Shown piece by piece: positions 44,348 through 53,847 of a stretch of DNA of 64,000 nucleotides. The DNA comes from Arthrobacter liuii (GTDB lineage Bacteria > Actinomycetota > Actinomycetes > Actinomycetales > Micrococcaceae). The notes under the pieces are model-generated. The model saw nothing but the letters and a program-made list of their open reading frames with translations. It was not told the origin of the DNA and did no database searches. How positions within the stretch are numbered: the stretch's first letter is position 1; the number at the start of each line of letters is the position of its first letter. Location: assembly GCF_014639275.1 (NCBI RefSeq), contig NZ_BMFW01000003.1, positions 1-64,000 of the forward strand, written 5' to 3'. A program made the translations under genes and the position numbers.

Positions 44348-46096
44348 TCACGGCACCATCCACGCGAGGACGTTGGTCTGGAGCAGGACGAGGACAGTGA
44401 GCAGTGCGAGCAGGCCGATGCTCCAGCCCAGGAGTCGGCGGAACAGCGTGCTTTCCAGCCCTTCGATCCCGACGGCGGCCGCGGCCACGGCCAGGTTCTG
44501 GAGCGAAAGCATCTTGCCCAGGACGCCGGCGGAGGAGTTGGTGGCGGCCATCAGTACCGGTGAAAGGCCGGCATGCGAGGCTGCGGTCACCTGGAGTTGG
44601 CCGAAAAGCGAGTTCGACGAGGTGTCCGAGCCTGTGAGGGCAACGCCGATCCAGCCCAGGACCGGAGAGAGCAGGGCGAAGATCCCGCCGGCGGAGGCGA
44701 GGGCCACGCCGAGGGTTCCGGTCTCACCCGAGAGGTTCATGACGAACGAAAGGGCCAGCACGGAGCATACGGTCAGGATGGTCCACCGGAGCATTGCCAG
44801 GGTCTTGACATAGATCCTCACGCCCGCGCCGAAGCGGATGCGGTACAGGGCGAGCGTGATGAGTCCGGAGATGAGCAGCAGTGTCCCGGTGGCCTTGAGA
44901 TGGTCGAAACGCATGATTTGCGATGAGGCCGGTTTGCCGTTAGGCCCGACAACGTCGAGCCAGGGCCAGCTGAACGAGAACCCGCCTGCGGCGGTCAGCC
45001 ACGCCTTGATGGCCGGTATCTGCGAGATGGAGAAGACGGCGATGATCACGAGGTAGGGTGCGATGGCCATCCAAATCTCCCGGGGCGCCGGACGCGTGGA
45101 AGCATCTGGTTTCCCGTTGGCCCCAGGGCCCGGGTTGGTGGACAGTCCCGCTCCGGTGGCCGTTGCGCCGCTGGCCGCTGCTCCACCCGCGTTCAGTCCG
45201 GTGTAGGTCTGGTTGCCCGTCATTACGGACTCGTGTTCATGGGCCACGGGTGTATCAGCGCCATCACCGGTCATGGTCTCCGCGGGCTTCCAGATCCTGA
45301 GCAGAAGCAGGACAGCTGCGATGGCGACAATGCCTGCGAGAACGTCGGTGAGTTCAACAGTGAAGAAGTTCGATGTGAGGAACTGGACGATGGCGAACAC
45401 CGTGCCGCCAACAACTGCAGCCGGCCATGTCTGGCGTACGCCGCGCCGCCCATCCACTAAAAACACCAGCAGGAGCGGGACAATGAGGGCCAGGAACGGT
45501 GTCTGCCGCCCCGCCATTGAAGCGAGGGTTCCGAGCGGAATGCCAGTGACGCCGCTAAGGGCGATGACAGGCGACCCCATGGCGCCAAAGGCAACGGGGG
45601 CGGTGTTGGCCAATAGCGAGACCGCCGCAGACTTGAGGGGCTTCATGCCGGCTGCCATAAGCATGCCGGAGGTGATCGCCACCGGTGCGCCGAACCCGGC
45701 AAGGGCTTCGAGGAGAGCCCCGAAACAGAACGCGATAAGGATCGTCAGTATGCGCAGGTCGCCCGAGACGGACCGGATTGTTGCTCCCAGCACCTCGAAC
45801 CATCGGGTTTCCGTAGTCAGCCTGTAGATCCAAAGGGCATTGATCAGGATCCAGAGGATGGGGAAGAACCCATAAAAGGCACCCTCGGCAGTCGCGCTTA
45901 GGGCCTGGCCCACGGGCATCCGCCATACGACCACAGCCAACACGATGGAAAGGGCCAGGCTGGCTATAGCTGCCTTCCAGGCTTTGGTTCTGAAGACACC
46001 GAGAAGGATGAACAGCAGGATGAGGGGAAGGGCCGCGAGCACCGCTGCAAGCGCGAGCGAACCTAGAGGATCGACAATTTGGTGGAACGTTGTCAC
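44348..46096 (-). CDS. lldP: L-lactate/glycolate permease, LctP family
   Basis: A 582-residue integral membrane transporter with about 13 membrane segments. Family landmarks are LILIAFCFGALLEALAGFGA-type sequence (AFCFGALLEALAGFGAPVAI), TGSDTSSNSLFGQLQ and VLMAATNSSAGVLGKMLS. A poorly conserved Gly/Ala-rich loop lies at about 365-410. It imports lactate and glycolate with protons. The GTG at 46096 follows AAGGAG; the open frame 100 codons further upstream covers the promoter and repeats. First gene of lldP-glcD-glcB-glcG. Confidence 0.93.
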   Translation of the reverse strand: MTTFHQIVDPLGSLALAAVLAALPLILLFILLGVFRTKAWKAAIASLALSIVLAVVVWRMPVGQALSATAEGAFYGFFPILWILINALWIYRLTTETRWFEVLGATIRSVSGDLRILTILIAFCFGALLEALAGFGAPVAITSGMLMAAGMKPLKSAAVSLLANTAPVAFGAMGSPVIALSGVTGIPLGTLASMAGRQTPFLALIVPLLLVFLVDGRRGVRQTWPAAVVGGTVFAIVQFLTSNFFTVELTDVLAGIVAIAAVLLLLRIWKPAETMTGDGADTPVAHEHESVMTGNQTYTGLNAGGAAASGATATGAGLSTNPGPGANGKPDASTRPAPREIWMAIAPYLVIIAVFSISQIPAIKAWLTAAGGFSFSWPWLDVVGPNGKPASSQIMRFDHLKATGTLLLISGLITLALYRIRFGAGVRIYVKTLAMLRWTILTVCSVLALSFVMNLSGETGTLGVALASAGGIFALLSPVLGWIGVALTGSDTSSNSLFGQLQVTAASHAGLSPVLMAATNSSAGVLGKMLSLQNLAVAAAAVGIEGLESTLFRRLLGWSIGLLALLTVLVLLQTNVLAWMVP

Positions 46097-46121
46097 GAGA
46101 GACTCCTTTGTCCGAGACAAC

Positions 46122-46190
46122 AAACGGAAAGTGTTTCCCAGCTTCGACAAATTTCGGAAGAGAATTCTCACTAAACGGAAATTTGTTTGA
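46122..46190. promoter_or_regulatory. Repeated AAACGGAAA elements upstream of lactate permease
   Basis: AAACGGAAA occurs at 46122-46130 and 46173-46181, each followed by an inverted GTTT (AAACGGAAAGTGTTT and AAACGGAAATTTGTTT). They lie 26 and 77 bases upstream of the GTG start. They are candidate operators for the FadR-type regulator at 39436. Confidence 0.5.
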
Positions 46191-46583
46191 TGCCGAGAAT
46201 AGTAGGCGCTGGACCCGGCGGGGTCAATGGTCCGTCCACAGTGGTCCGTCCACAGGGCCTGGTCAGTCCGTAGCCTCTCCGCGGTGGAACGGGATGTGCC
46301 TTTACGGCCGCGACCACGGAGTGCCGAGTGAAAGCGATCGGGGGGCATGGACTGCGGGCGTCGCTGCCATGTCCGCCGCCGGCATCCTTCGGCCTGCGGG
46401 TGCACAATCGTCGCAAAGCGCAAGTGAGTCGGCGACGCAGGGAAGTCGAGCCAATCAAGCCCCTCCGAGGCCGGAAGGATTGCATGCTCACGGCGGTCTA
46501 CGCTTCCTTCCTCTCAACGGGCTGAAAGCCGCGGAGACAGTCCCGCGAAGCCTGGAACTGGAAGCCCGGGCCGCTCGGGCCAT
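46191..46583. other. Intergenic stretch upstream of the glycolate/lactate operon
   Basis: About 390 bases between the permease promoter and the end of the rhodanese gene. The direct repeat CAGTGGTCCGTCCACAG-like (GGTCCGTCCACAG twice near 46229-46257) is the only structure I notice. No gene is supported. Confidence 0.4.
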
Positions 46584-47033
46584 TTAGTCAGGCTGTTTGC
46601 GCAGTGCTGCCCAGGCCTGGAAGCCGCCGATGAGGTCGGTCGCGCGGCTCAATCCCAGCCGTTGCAGGGTGTGTGCAGCGAGGCTGGAACTGTAGCCCTC
46701 ATTGCAGACGACCACGATCCGCCGTTCGGGGTCGTCTGCAATCGGGAGCCGGTGCGGGCTTGACGGATCGAGCCGCCACTCGAGAACGTTCCGGTCAATG
46801 ACGACCGCTCCTGGAAGATCACCATCGCGCTCCCGCTGATCGACCGGCCGTGTGTCAACAACAAGGGCGCCCGCTGCCATCTCCCGCTCAAGATCCGCGG
46901 GATCAACGCGCTGGAGCCCGACGCGGCTTTCAAGTAATAGTTCGTTGATAGTAAGAGTCCCGGGGGAATCGCTTAGGCCTGGACTCCGTTGGCGGATCGC
47001 ACCGCCGCCTTCGGGAGTATCACTCTGCTTCAC
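46584..47033 (-). CDS. Rhodanese-like domain protein
   Basis: A 149-residue protein with one rhodanese domain (about 40-140): ALVVDTRPVDQRERDGDLPG and the active-site loop VVVCNEGYSSSLAAHTLQRL with the catalytic Cys. Such single-domain proteins move sulfane sulfur or sense it. The N-terminal 35 residues look disordered. The start is a GTG at 47033 with little ribosome site. It stands alone, next to the chimeric scar upstream. Confidence 0.82.
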   Translation of the reverse strand: MKQSDTPEGGGAIRQRSPGLSDSPGTLTINELLLESRVGLQRVDPADLEREMAAGALVVDTRPVDQRERDGDLPGAVVIDRNVLEWRLDPSSPHRLPIADDPERRIVVVCNEGYSSSLAAHTLQRLGLSRATDLIGGFQAWAALRKQPD

Positions 47034-47229
47034 CGTTTTCCTCGCTTTGCCTGCCGCTCGCTCGGTCGTTTCACCATGAAGAGTAACGATGGGGCGGTTC
47101 TGGTCGTCAATCCCAAGGGTATGGAGGAATCAGCCAACACGCGTCAACAACGCAATATGTGCTGTTCCCACGCCTGTGACGATCCTCCTGTAGCCGTCAT
47201 GTTGGCCGCGGGGAACCTTGCCCCTCCAA

Positions 47230-47995
47230 TCATGGAGCCATGGATCCGGTCCCGGTGCGTGCTTTCGGCCCGGGAAGGGGAGTGTTGCTGTGCCTGGAGC
47301 GCCCGTGCTGGAGCTGCGGGGCACAGTGGATGAGGGGGAAGTGACTGAAGGCCTGTGGAGTGTTGCCCAGCTGCCTGCCGGCTTTGGGGTCCCATTCCTC
47401 GCTGAGCAGGCCCACGTCGTTTGCGGAGCGTGAGGACACCCGGGGGTGGTCATGGGGCAGGAATCCCACCCGGGGAATCAACAGGAGGCTGGCGTCCAGC
47501 TCTGTGCTCCCGTAAGACCGAACGAAGGTGTTCCGCTCGCTGGCGAACCCGTGGGTCATAACGTCTTTGTGGATCGTATCGCCCAGTGTGGACCAGCGGG
47601 CCTCAGGTCCGGGCAGGCCGGATTGCTGGATTCCTTTGACCATGCGGCCGGCTGCTACCCCGGCCATGACCCTGGAGTGGGTGTTGTTCCGGCGGGCCCG
47701 CCGCACGGCTGAGAGACAGTTTGTCCAGGACTTCGCCTCACACGTCCAACTGTAGCTGGGGCGCGGCCACGTTCCCTGTCCTAACGGGCCTGGGGCCTTC
47801 AAACCCCGCGGGCCAGGGCAGCTCCGTTTCGGGGAGGCGGAGGGTCTCGTCGATCGCGTACATGATCTGTAGCTTTGAGGGGTCCCGGGCCGCGGCGCGC
47901 ACGTTCATTCCGCTGTCCTGTCCGATCTTGATCCTTACCCGGGGAATCCGCTGGTCAACGACCCAGCCCTCCAGCTGGTGTTCCGAGTAGGTGGT
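47230..47995 (-). pseudogene. Chimeric scar: enolase-superfamily fragment joined to a deleted GH15 gene
   Basis: Reading the minus strand, 47995-47903 gives TTYSEHQLEGWVVDQRIPRV and RIKIGQD, which matches the dehydratase at 11156 (TTYSRQQLEDQLTGWVHGQQ...). It runs straight into GH15 sequence (SKLQIMYAIDETLRLPETEL, then VRTGNVAAPQLQLDV) like the trehalase at 16994. That part has TGA in place of the Trp of DVWGEVL, a deletion of roughly 30 codons before NNTHSRVMAGVAAGRM, and an in-frame deletion of about 65 codons between GFLPHDHPRV and SANDVGLLSEEWDP. The natural end GNTPQAFSHFPLIHCAPQL is intact. It is plainly non-functional. Confidence 0.78.
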
Positions 47996-48044
47996 GTGAG
48001 GTCACGGACTCCGTGCAGCATATGGACTAAGTCACCGCGTCATA

Positions 48045-48296
48045 TCAACGAGCCATGCATGGGCGGCGTTCGGTGCGGTGCAGTGTCGCCGGCCGTGCCG
48101 GGGAGTCCAGTTCTGCCTCCACTCCGGCACTGGGAAAGGGACACCCGAAAAACCCGTGGCGGTTAAAGGCTTGGGACAGTGCGTTGAAAATTGCCACGGG
48201 CTGATCCCGCGGATAGGCAACCTCCTGGGCTCCCGCCTGCAACTGTGCAAGCCATGGAATCTCGGCGGGGACAGCGCTCGGCGGTGCGGAACTCAC
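48045..48296 (-). pseudogene. Probable TetR-family C-terminal fragment
   Basis: The frame reads VAIFNALSQAFNRHGFFGCP then FPSAGVEAELDSPARPA, which resembles the ligand-domain pattern of TetR regulators (RGCPFLNAAAE...DHPAR). No HTH region is found upstream on this strand, and the frame ends abruptly at the edge of the GH15/enolase scar. A weak match, so moderate to low confidence. Confidence 0.4.
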
Positions 48297-48375
48297 AATG
48301 GAATGTCGAAGATTCGACAGGCCGGTACGCGGCCGCTTGTGTCGCTCCCGCCATGGTCTGGGATATGCTCCAGAA

Positions 48376-51300
48376 ATGGCATCGCGAAGTTTTCTTCAAT
48401 GGCCGGTCGTCCGTCAGCTGAGCACGGGCGACCTGCTGGGCCGTGGCCCGGCAGTTACGTCGGCCAAGACCAAGGCGATAACGCCCCGTACTGCCACTGC
48501 CGACCGCGTTGTGCAGAGTGTGTGCCCGTATTGCGCGGTTGGTTGTGGACAGCGTGTCTACGTCAAGGATGAGAAGGTAGTCCAGATCGAGGGCGATCCG
48601 GATTCACCCATTTCCCGCGGCCGGCTCTGCCCCAAAGGCTCCGCCAGCGAGCAACTGGTTAACTCGCCGGGCCGGCAAACAAAGGTGCTTTACCGTGCGC
48701 CGCGTTCCACGGAGTGGGAGCACCTGGACCTGGCCACGGCCGTGGACATGGTGGCGGACCGGTTCATCGAGACACGCCGCAGGACGTGGCAGCAGGAAGA
48801 CGAACAGGGCCGGCTGCTGCGCCGTACCATGGGTATCGCCTCGCTGGGCGGGGCAACCCTGGACAACGAAGAAAACTACTTGATCAAGAAGCTCTTCACG
48901 GCTGCGGGGGCGGTGCAGACCGAGAACCAGGCCCGCATATGACACTCCGCCACGGTTCCCAGTTTGGGAGCCTCGTTTGGACGCGGTGGTGCAACGCAAT
49001 CACTGCAGGACATGGCCAATGCCGACTGCATCATCATTCAGGGTTCCAACATGGCCGAGTGCCACCCTGTCGGGTATCAGTGGGTAGCCGAGGCTAAGGC
49101 CCGTGGAGCGAAGGTCATCCACATCGACCCCCGGTTCACGCGTACCTCTGCTGTCTCGGATAAGCACATTCCCATTCGTGCCGGCTCTGACGTTGTGCTT
49201 CTGGGCGCCCTCATCAACTACGTGATTACCAACGACCTCTGGTTTAAGGAGTACGTCGGCGCGTACACCAACGCGGCCACCCTGGTCCATGACGATTATC
49301 GCGACGCCGAAGACCTGGGCGGCCTGTTTTCCGGTTTCGACCCGGAAAAAGGCGCTTACGACTCGTCGTCGTGGTCGTATGCAGAAGAAGAGGGCGGCAC
49401 GATCGGCGAGCCTTCGGGCCCGGAACACGGTGCCGATGCTGGGGCTCGGGCTGCCGGCGACCTGTTCGGCAGCGGCGGTCCGGCCCTGGAGCACGCAGAA
49501 GTGCAACGTGATGACACCCTCCAGGACCCCCGGACTGTGTTCCAGATCGTCAAACGGCATTACGCCCGCTACACGCCGGAGATGGTCGAGAACATGTGCG
49601 GCATCAAGGCCGCGGACTTTGAATATCTGGCCCGTGCCATTACGGAAAATTCCGGACGCGAGCGGACAACCTGCTTTGCTTACGCCGTCGGCTGGACGCA
49701 GCACTCGCTGGGAGCGCAGTTCATACGGGCCGCCGCCATCCTGCAGCTCCTGCTTGGAAATGTGGGCCGCCCGGGCAGCGGGATCATGGCCCTGCGCGGC
49801 CATGCCAGCATCCAGGGCTCCACGGACATTCCGACGCTCTTCAACCTGTTGCCCGGGTACCTGCCCATGCCCAGCGCCGGCCGCCATGACACGCTGCAGG
49901 AATATCTGGACGCCAACGCGTCGAAGCAGCAAAAGGGCTTCTGGGCGGATGCCGACGCCTATACCATCAGCCTGCTGAAGGCCTGGTGGGGCGACGCCGC
50001 AACCGCGGAAAACAACTGGGCCTTCGACTACCTCCCGAGGCTGACCGGAGCGCACGGCACCTACGAGACGGTGATGAGCATGCTCAGGGACGAAGTGGAG
50101 GGGTACTTCCTGCTCGGGCAAAACCCGGCAGTCGGCTCGGCCCACGGCCGGATGCAACGGCTTGGCATGTCGCACCTGAAGTGGCTGGTGGTCCGCGACC
50201 TGAACATGATCGAGTCGGCCACGTGGTGGAAGGACGGCCCGGAGATCGAATCCGGGGAGCTGCGCACGGAGGACATCGAGACCGAGGTGTTCTTCCTGCC
50301 GGCAGCAACCCACGTGGAGAAGGCCGGATCGTTCACGCAGACCCAGCGGCTGCTGCAGTGGCGGCACCAGGCGGTGGCGCCGCCCGGGGAGTGCCAAAGC
50401 GAACTGCAGTTCTTCTACGAACTGGGCCAGCGGATCCGCGCGAAGCTGGCCGGTTCCGACGACGACCGGGACCGTCCGCTGCTGGACCTGACGTGGGACT
50501 ATCCCACGGACGAACACGGCGATCCGGATCCAGAAGCGGTGCTTGCCGAGATCAATGGGCGCCACCTGGACGGGCCGGATGCCGGCAAACCGCTCTCCAC
50601 GTACACCGAGATGCGCGCCGACGGTTCTACGTCCGGGGGCTGCTGGATTTACACCGGGGTGTACGCCGACGGCGTCAACCACGCCGCCAACCGGAAGCCG
50701 GGCCGTGAGCAGGGGCCCGCGGCTCCGGAATGGGGCTGGGCCTGGCCCGCCAACCGCCGGATCCTCTACAACAGGGCGTCGGCCGACCCGTCCGGTAAAC
50801 CGTGGAGTGAGCGGAAGAAATATATCTGGTGGGACGAGGAGCAAAGGCGGTGGGTCGGAGACGACGTGCCCGACTTCCCGGTGGACCTTGCCCCGGGCAG
50901 CAAGCCCGACCCCGCGCTCGGTGGTCCGGCCGCACTTAGCGGAGATGACCCGTTCATCATGCAGGCCGACGGCAAGGGCTGGTTGTTCGCGCCAAAGGGG
51001 CTGGTGGACGGACCCCTTCCCACCCACTACGAGGCTCAGGAATCGCCGGTGGCCAACGGGCTTTACCCGCAACAGCAGAGTCCGGCGCGGCTGGTGTTCC
51101 CCCGCAAGGACAATCTGAGCGCGCCAAGCGCCGGTACCCGTGGCGCGGATGTCTACCCGTTTGTCTTCACCACATACCGGCTCACCGAGCATCACACGGC
51201 GGGCGGCATGAGCCGCTGGCTTCCGTACCTGTCGGAGCTGCAGCCGGAGATGTTCTGTGAGGTATCACCAGAACTGGCTGCTGAGCGCGGGCTTGAGCCC

Positions 51301-51711
51301 TATGGGTGGGCCACGATTATTTCGCCCCGCTCCGCCATCGAGGCGAAGGTGCTGGTTACTGACCGGATGAGGCCGCTGGCGGTTGGCGGGCACACGGTGC
51401 ACCAGATCGGACTGCCGTACCACTGGGGCGTCGGCAACAATGCGGTCGTCAGCGGTGACGCGGCCAACGACCTCCTGGGTGTGACGCTGGATCCCAATGT
51501 CCAGATCCAGGAATCCAAGGTGGCCTCCTGCGATATCCGTCCAGGCCGCAGGCCGCGCGGGGAGGAACTGCTCGCCTTGGTTGCTGAGTACCAGGCTCGG
51601 GCCGGAGTGACCATCGAGACCGGTAATCGCGCCATCACCGATCCGGAAGCGGAGGGCATTGCGCCCGGCCCCAGCGGGGACGCCAGCGCCGGTGATGGGC
51701 CGCAGACATGA
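48376..51711 (+). CDS. fdhA: Formate dehydrogenase alpha subunit, selenocysteine-containing
   Basis: A 1111-residue molybdopterin enzyme read through an in-frame TGA (Sec at residue 189). The N-terminal [4Fe-4S] site is SVCPYCAVGCGQRVYVKDEK with CPKG further on. The Sec context is ENQARI-U-HSATVPSLGASF, the signature of Sec-formate dehydrogenases. GSNMAECHPVGYQWV and AIMALRGHASIQGSTDIPT-like sequence (GIMALRGHASIQGSTDIPTL) follow, and the C-terminal MopB domain ends near residue 1090. It oxidises formate to CO2 and passes electrons to the Fe-S subunit at 51747. No Tat signal is evident in the N terminus. The start at 48376 is the best-placed ATG but has a weak ribosome site. Standard gene callers would split it at 48942. 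Confidence 0.93.
48940..48942 (+). other. Selenocysteine codon (TGA) in fdhA
   Basis: The TGA at 48940 is in the same frame as the coding sequence on both sides, and the flanking protein matches the Sec site of formate dehydrogenases. tRNA-Sec, SelA, SelB and SelD genes are encoded downstream. Confidence 0.92.
48954..48972 (+). promoter_or_regulatory. Bacterial SECIS element
   Basis: GGTTCCC-AGTTT-GGGAGCC forms a 7-bp stem (one G-T) with a 5-base loop containing G-T, starting 11 bases after the TGA so that the loop lies about 20 bases downstream. That is the geometry SelB recognises in bacterial formate dehydrogenase mRNAs. Confidence 0.75.
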
Positions 51712-51746
51712 AACTGATCGATACCGACCCGACGTTGGAGAACTAG

Positions 51747-52742
51747 ATGGGCCAGCTGTCCGGACCGACCGACCCCACTGCCGATGCCCACTGGGAGCAC
51801 AACCATCCGCGCAAGGGGTTCTTCACTGATACCTCGATCTGCATCGGCTGCAAGGCCTGCGAAGTGGCCTGCAAGGAGTGGAACCACAACCCGCAGGACG
51901 GCAACCTGGAACTGCTCGGGTCGTCCTACGACAACACCGGGTCCCTGGGCGCCAGCACCTGGCGACATGTCGCATTCATCGAACAGGGCCAGGAACGTAT
52001 AGCCGAAGCGCGGGAATCAGGGCGGGCCCTGGTCAGCCTGGGCATGCCCCGCATCGGTCCTCCCGCGGCACCGGATCTGGCGGAAGCGGACACCACCCCG
52101 CCTGATACAGCCGACTTCCGCTGGCTGATGTCCTCCGACGTCTGCAAGCACTGCACGCACGCCGGATGCCTGGACGTCTGTCCCACCGGAGCGCTCTTCC
52201 GCACCGAATTCGGCACCGTGGTGGTCCAGGATGATGTCTGCAACGGCTGCGGAACCTGCGTGGCCGGGTGCCCCTTCGGTGTCATCGAACGCCGGAGCAA
52301 TGGCACGATCAAGGTCGCCACGAGCAGGGAAGATCAGCACGACAACCATCCCGCCGTTCCCAACGTGGGCATCGCCCAGAAGTGCACGCTGTGCTATGAC
52401 CGCCTGGTCGACGACCAGACGCCCGCCTGCGCCAAGGCGTGCCCCACGACGTCCATCAAGTTCGGCGACCACGACGACATGGTGGAGACGGCCCGGGAAC
52501 GGGTGGCCAATCTGCACGCCCAAGGCATGACGGAGGCGAGGCTGTACGGCGCGAACGAAAACGACGGCGTCGGCGGAATCGGATCTGTCTTCCTGCTGCT
52601 CGACGAACCGGAGGTGTACGGGCTTCCGCCGGACCCTCGCGTGCCCACGGCGGACCTGCCGCGGATGTACCAGCGGGCCGGCTTGGCCGTAGCGGGCATG
52701 GCCGCGGCCGCTGCACTGGCTTTCCTGGGAGGACGCGCGTGA
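51747..52742 (+). CDS. fdhB: Formate dehydrogenase Fe-S subunit
   Basis: A 331-residue protein with four [4Fe-4S] sites: CIGCKACEVACKEWN, CKHCTHAGCLDVCP, CNGCGTCVAGCPFGV and CTLCYDRLVDDQTPACAKAC. The C terminus has one membrane segment (GLAVAGMAAAAALAFLGG). It conducts electrons from FdhA to the membrane subunit. It starts 35 bases after fdhA and overlaps the next gene (GTGA). Confidence 0.94.
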   Translation: MGQLSGPTDPTADAHWEHNHPRKGFFTDTSICIGCKACEVACKEWNHNPQDGNLELLGSSYDNTGSLGASTWRHVAFIEQGQERIAEARESGRALVSLGMPRIGPPAAPDLAEADTTPPDTADFRWLMSSDVCKHCTHAGCLDVCPTGALFRTEFGTVVVQDDVCNGCGTCVAGCPFGVIERRSNGTIKVATSREDQHDNHPAVPNVGIAQKCTLCYDRLVDDQTPACAKACPTTSIKFGDHDDMVETARERVANLHAQGMTEARLYGANENDGVGGIGSVFLLLDEPEVYGLPPDPRVPTADLPRMYQRAGLAVAGMAAAAALAFLGGRA

Positions 52743-53833
52743 CACTCTCAGAATTCGACAGCTTCCGGCCAGCGGAGCCCGCGCGCCGTCGTCGTCCGGA
52801 TGGCAGTAAACGCGGTACGGGACGCCGCCGGGAGAACGGTGACGGCGGGCGGGAAATGCCCATGGTTCCGGAAGCGGAATTCACCTCGTATTACGGGCGC
52901 CCCGTGGTGAAGCCGGCGCCTTGGGGCGATGACGTTGCCATCTACCTCTTCCTTGGCGGAGTGGCAGCTGGGTCGGCCCTCCTGGGCCTCGGCGGGCAGT
53001 TGACCGGCCGTCCCACGCTTCGCCGCAATGCCCGGTTGGGCGCCCTGGCAGCAGTGAGTGCCGGTGCCGTTGCCCTGGTAAAGGACCTGGGTCGGCCGGA
53101 GCGTTTCCTGCATATGCTGCGGACCTTCAAAGTGACCTCGCCCATGAGCGTGGGGTCATGGATCCTCAGCGCTTTCAGCGCCGGCGCCGGCGTCGCGGCG
53201 GTTGCTGAGATCGACCGGATGACTGGGAGCAGGCTTCCGCTGGGTCCGTTGCGGAAGGTGCTGCAGGCTGTGGAGGGACCGGCCGGCGTCGAGGCCGCGG
53301 TATTCGCCGGCCCGCTGGCGGCGTACACCGCCGTCCTGCTGGGCGACACCGCCACGCCGACGTGGAACGCTGCGCACGAGGAACTGCCGTTCGTCTTCGT
53401 AAGTTCGGCCTGCCTGGCGTCTGCCGGGCTCGCCATGGTGACCACGCCGGTGCGCGAAACAGGTCCTGCCCGGAAGCTCGCCGTGCTCGGCGTCCTGGGT
53501 GACGTGGCGGCCATGAAGGTGATGGAATACCGGATGGACCCGATAGCCGCGGAGCCGCTGCACCAGGGCAAGGCGGGCGCCATGCTCAAGTGGAGCGAGC
53601 GGCTGGCAGTGGCCGGCGGGCTTGGTACATTGCTGGGCGGCCGCAACCGCGTGGTGGCCGCGGCGTCGGGAGTGGCGTTGCTGGCCGCATCGGCACTGAC
53701 CCGCTTCGGTGTGTTTGAGGCGGGCCTCGCCTCTGCCAGGGACCCGCGCTACACCATCGAACCGCAAAAGAACCGGCTCGCGGCGCGCCGTGCGGCCGGC
53801 GTCACCGACGACGCGATCACCACGGGCAGCTGA
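52739..53833 (+). CDS. NrfD/PsrC-type membrane subunit of formate dehydrogenase
   Basis: A 364-residue membrane protein. The basic, Arg-rich N-terminal 40 residues are followed by about eight membrane segments of the polysulfide-reductase NrfD type: IYLFLGGVAAGSALLGLGGQ, KDLGRPERFLHMLRTFKVTS and PMSVGSWILSAFSAGAGVAA. It carries no haem ligands and should pass electrons to menaquinone. The GTG at 52739 overlaps the fdhB stop; the long open frame before it is a shadow. The classical cytochrome b subunit (FdnI) is absent, so this is a non-haem anchor. Confidence 0.9.
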   Translation: MTLSEFDSFRPAEPARRRRPDGSKRGTGRRRENGDGGREMPMVPEAEFTSYYGRPVVKPAPWGDDVAIYLFLGGVAAGSALLGLGGQLTGRPTLRRNARLGALAAVSAGAVALVKDLGRPERFLHMLRTFKVTSPMSVGSWILSAFSAGAGVAAVAEIDRMTGSRLPLGPLRKVLQAVEGPAGVEAAVFAGPLAAYTAVLLGDTATPTWNAAHEELPFVFVSSACLASAGLAMVTTPVRETGPARKLAVLGVLGDVAAMKVMEYRMDPIAAEPLHQGKAGAMLKWSERLAVAGGLGTLLGGRNRVVAAASGVALLAASALTRFGVFEAGLASARDPRYTIEPQKNRLAARRAAGVTDDAITTGS

Positions 53834-53847
53834 GCGGACTGCCGGGG

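Noticed and set aside
48940..48942. TGA as a true stop making fdhA a pseudogene
   Set aside because: Frame, Sec context, SECIS-like stem-loop and a complete set of sel genes all support readthrough.
49000..51195. Long minus-strand frame (731 codons) opposite formate dehydrogenase
   Set aside because: Antisense shadow of fdhA with no recognisable motifs.
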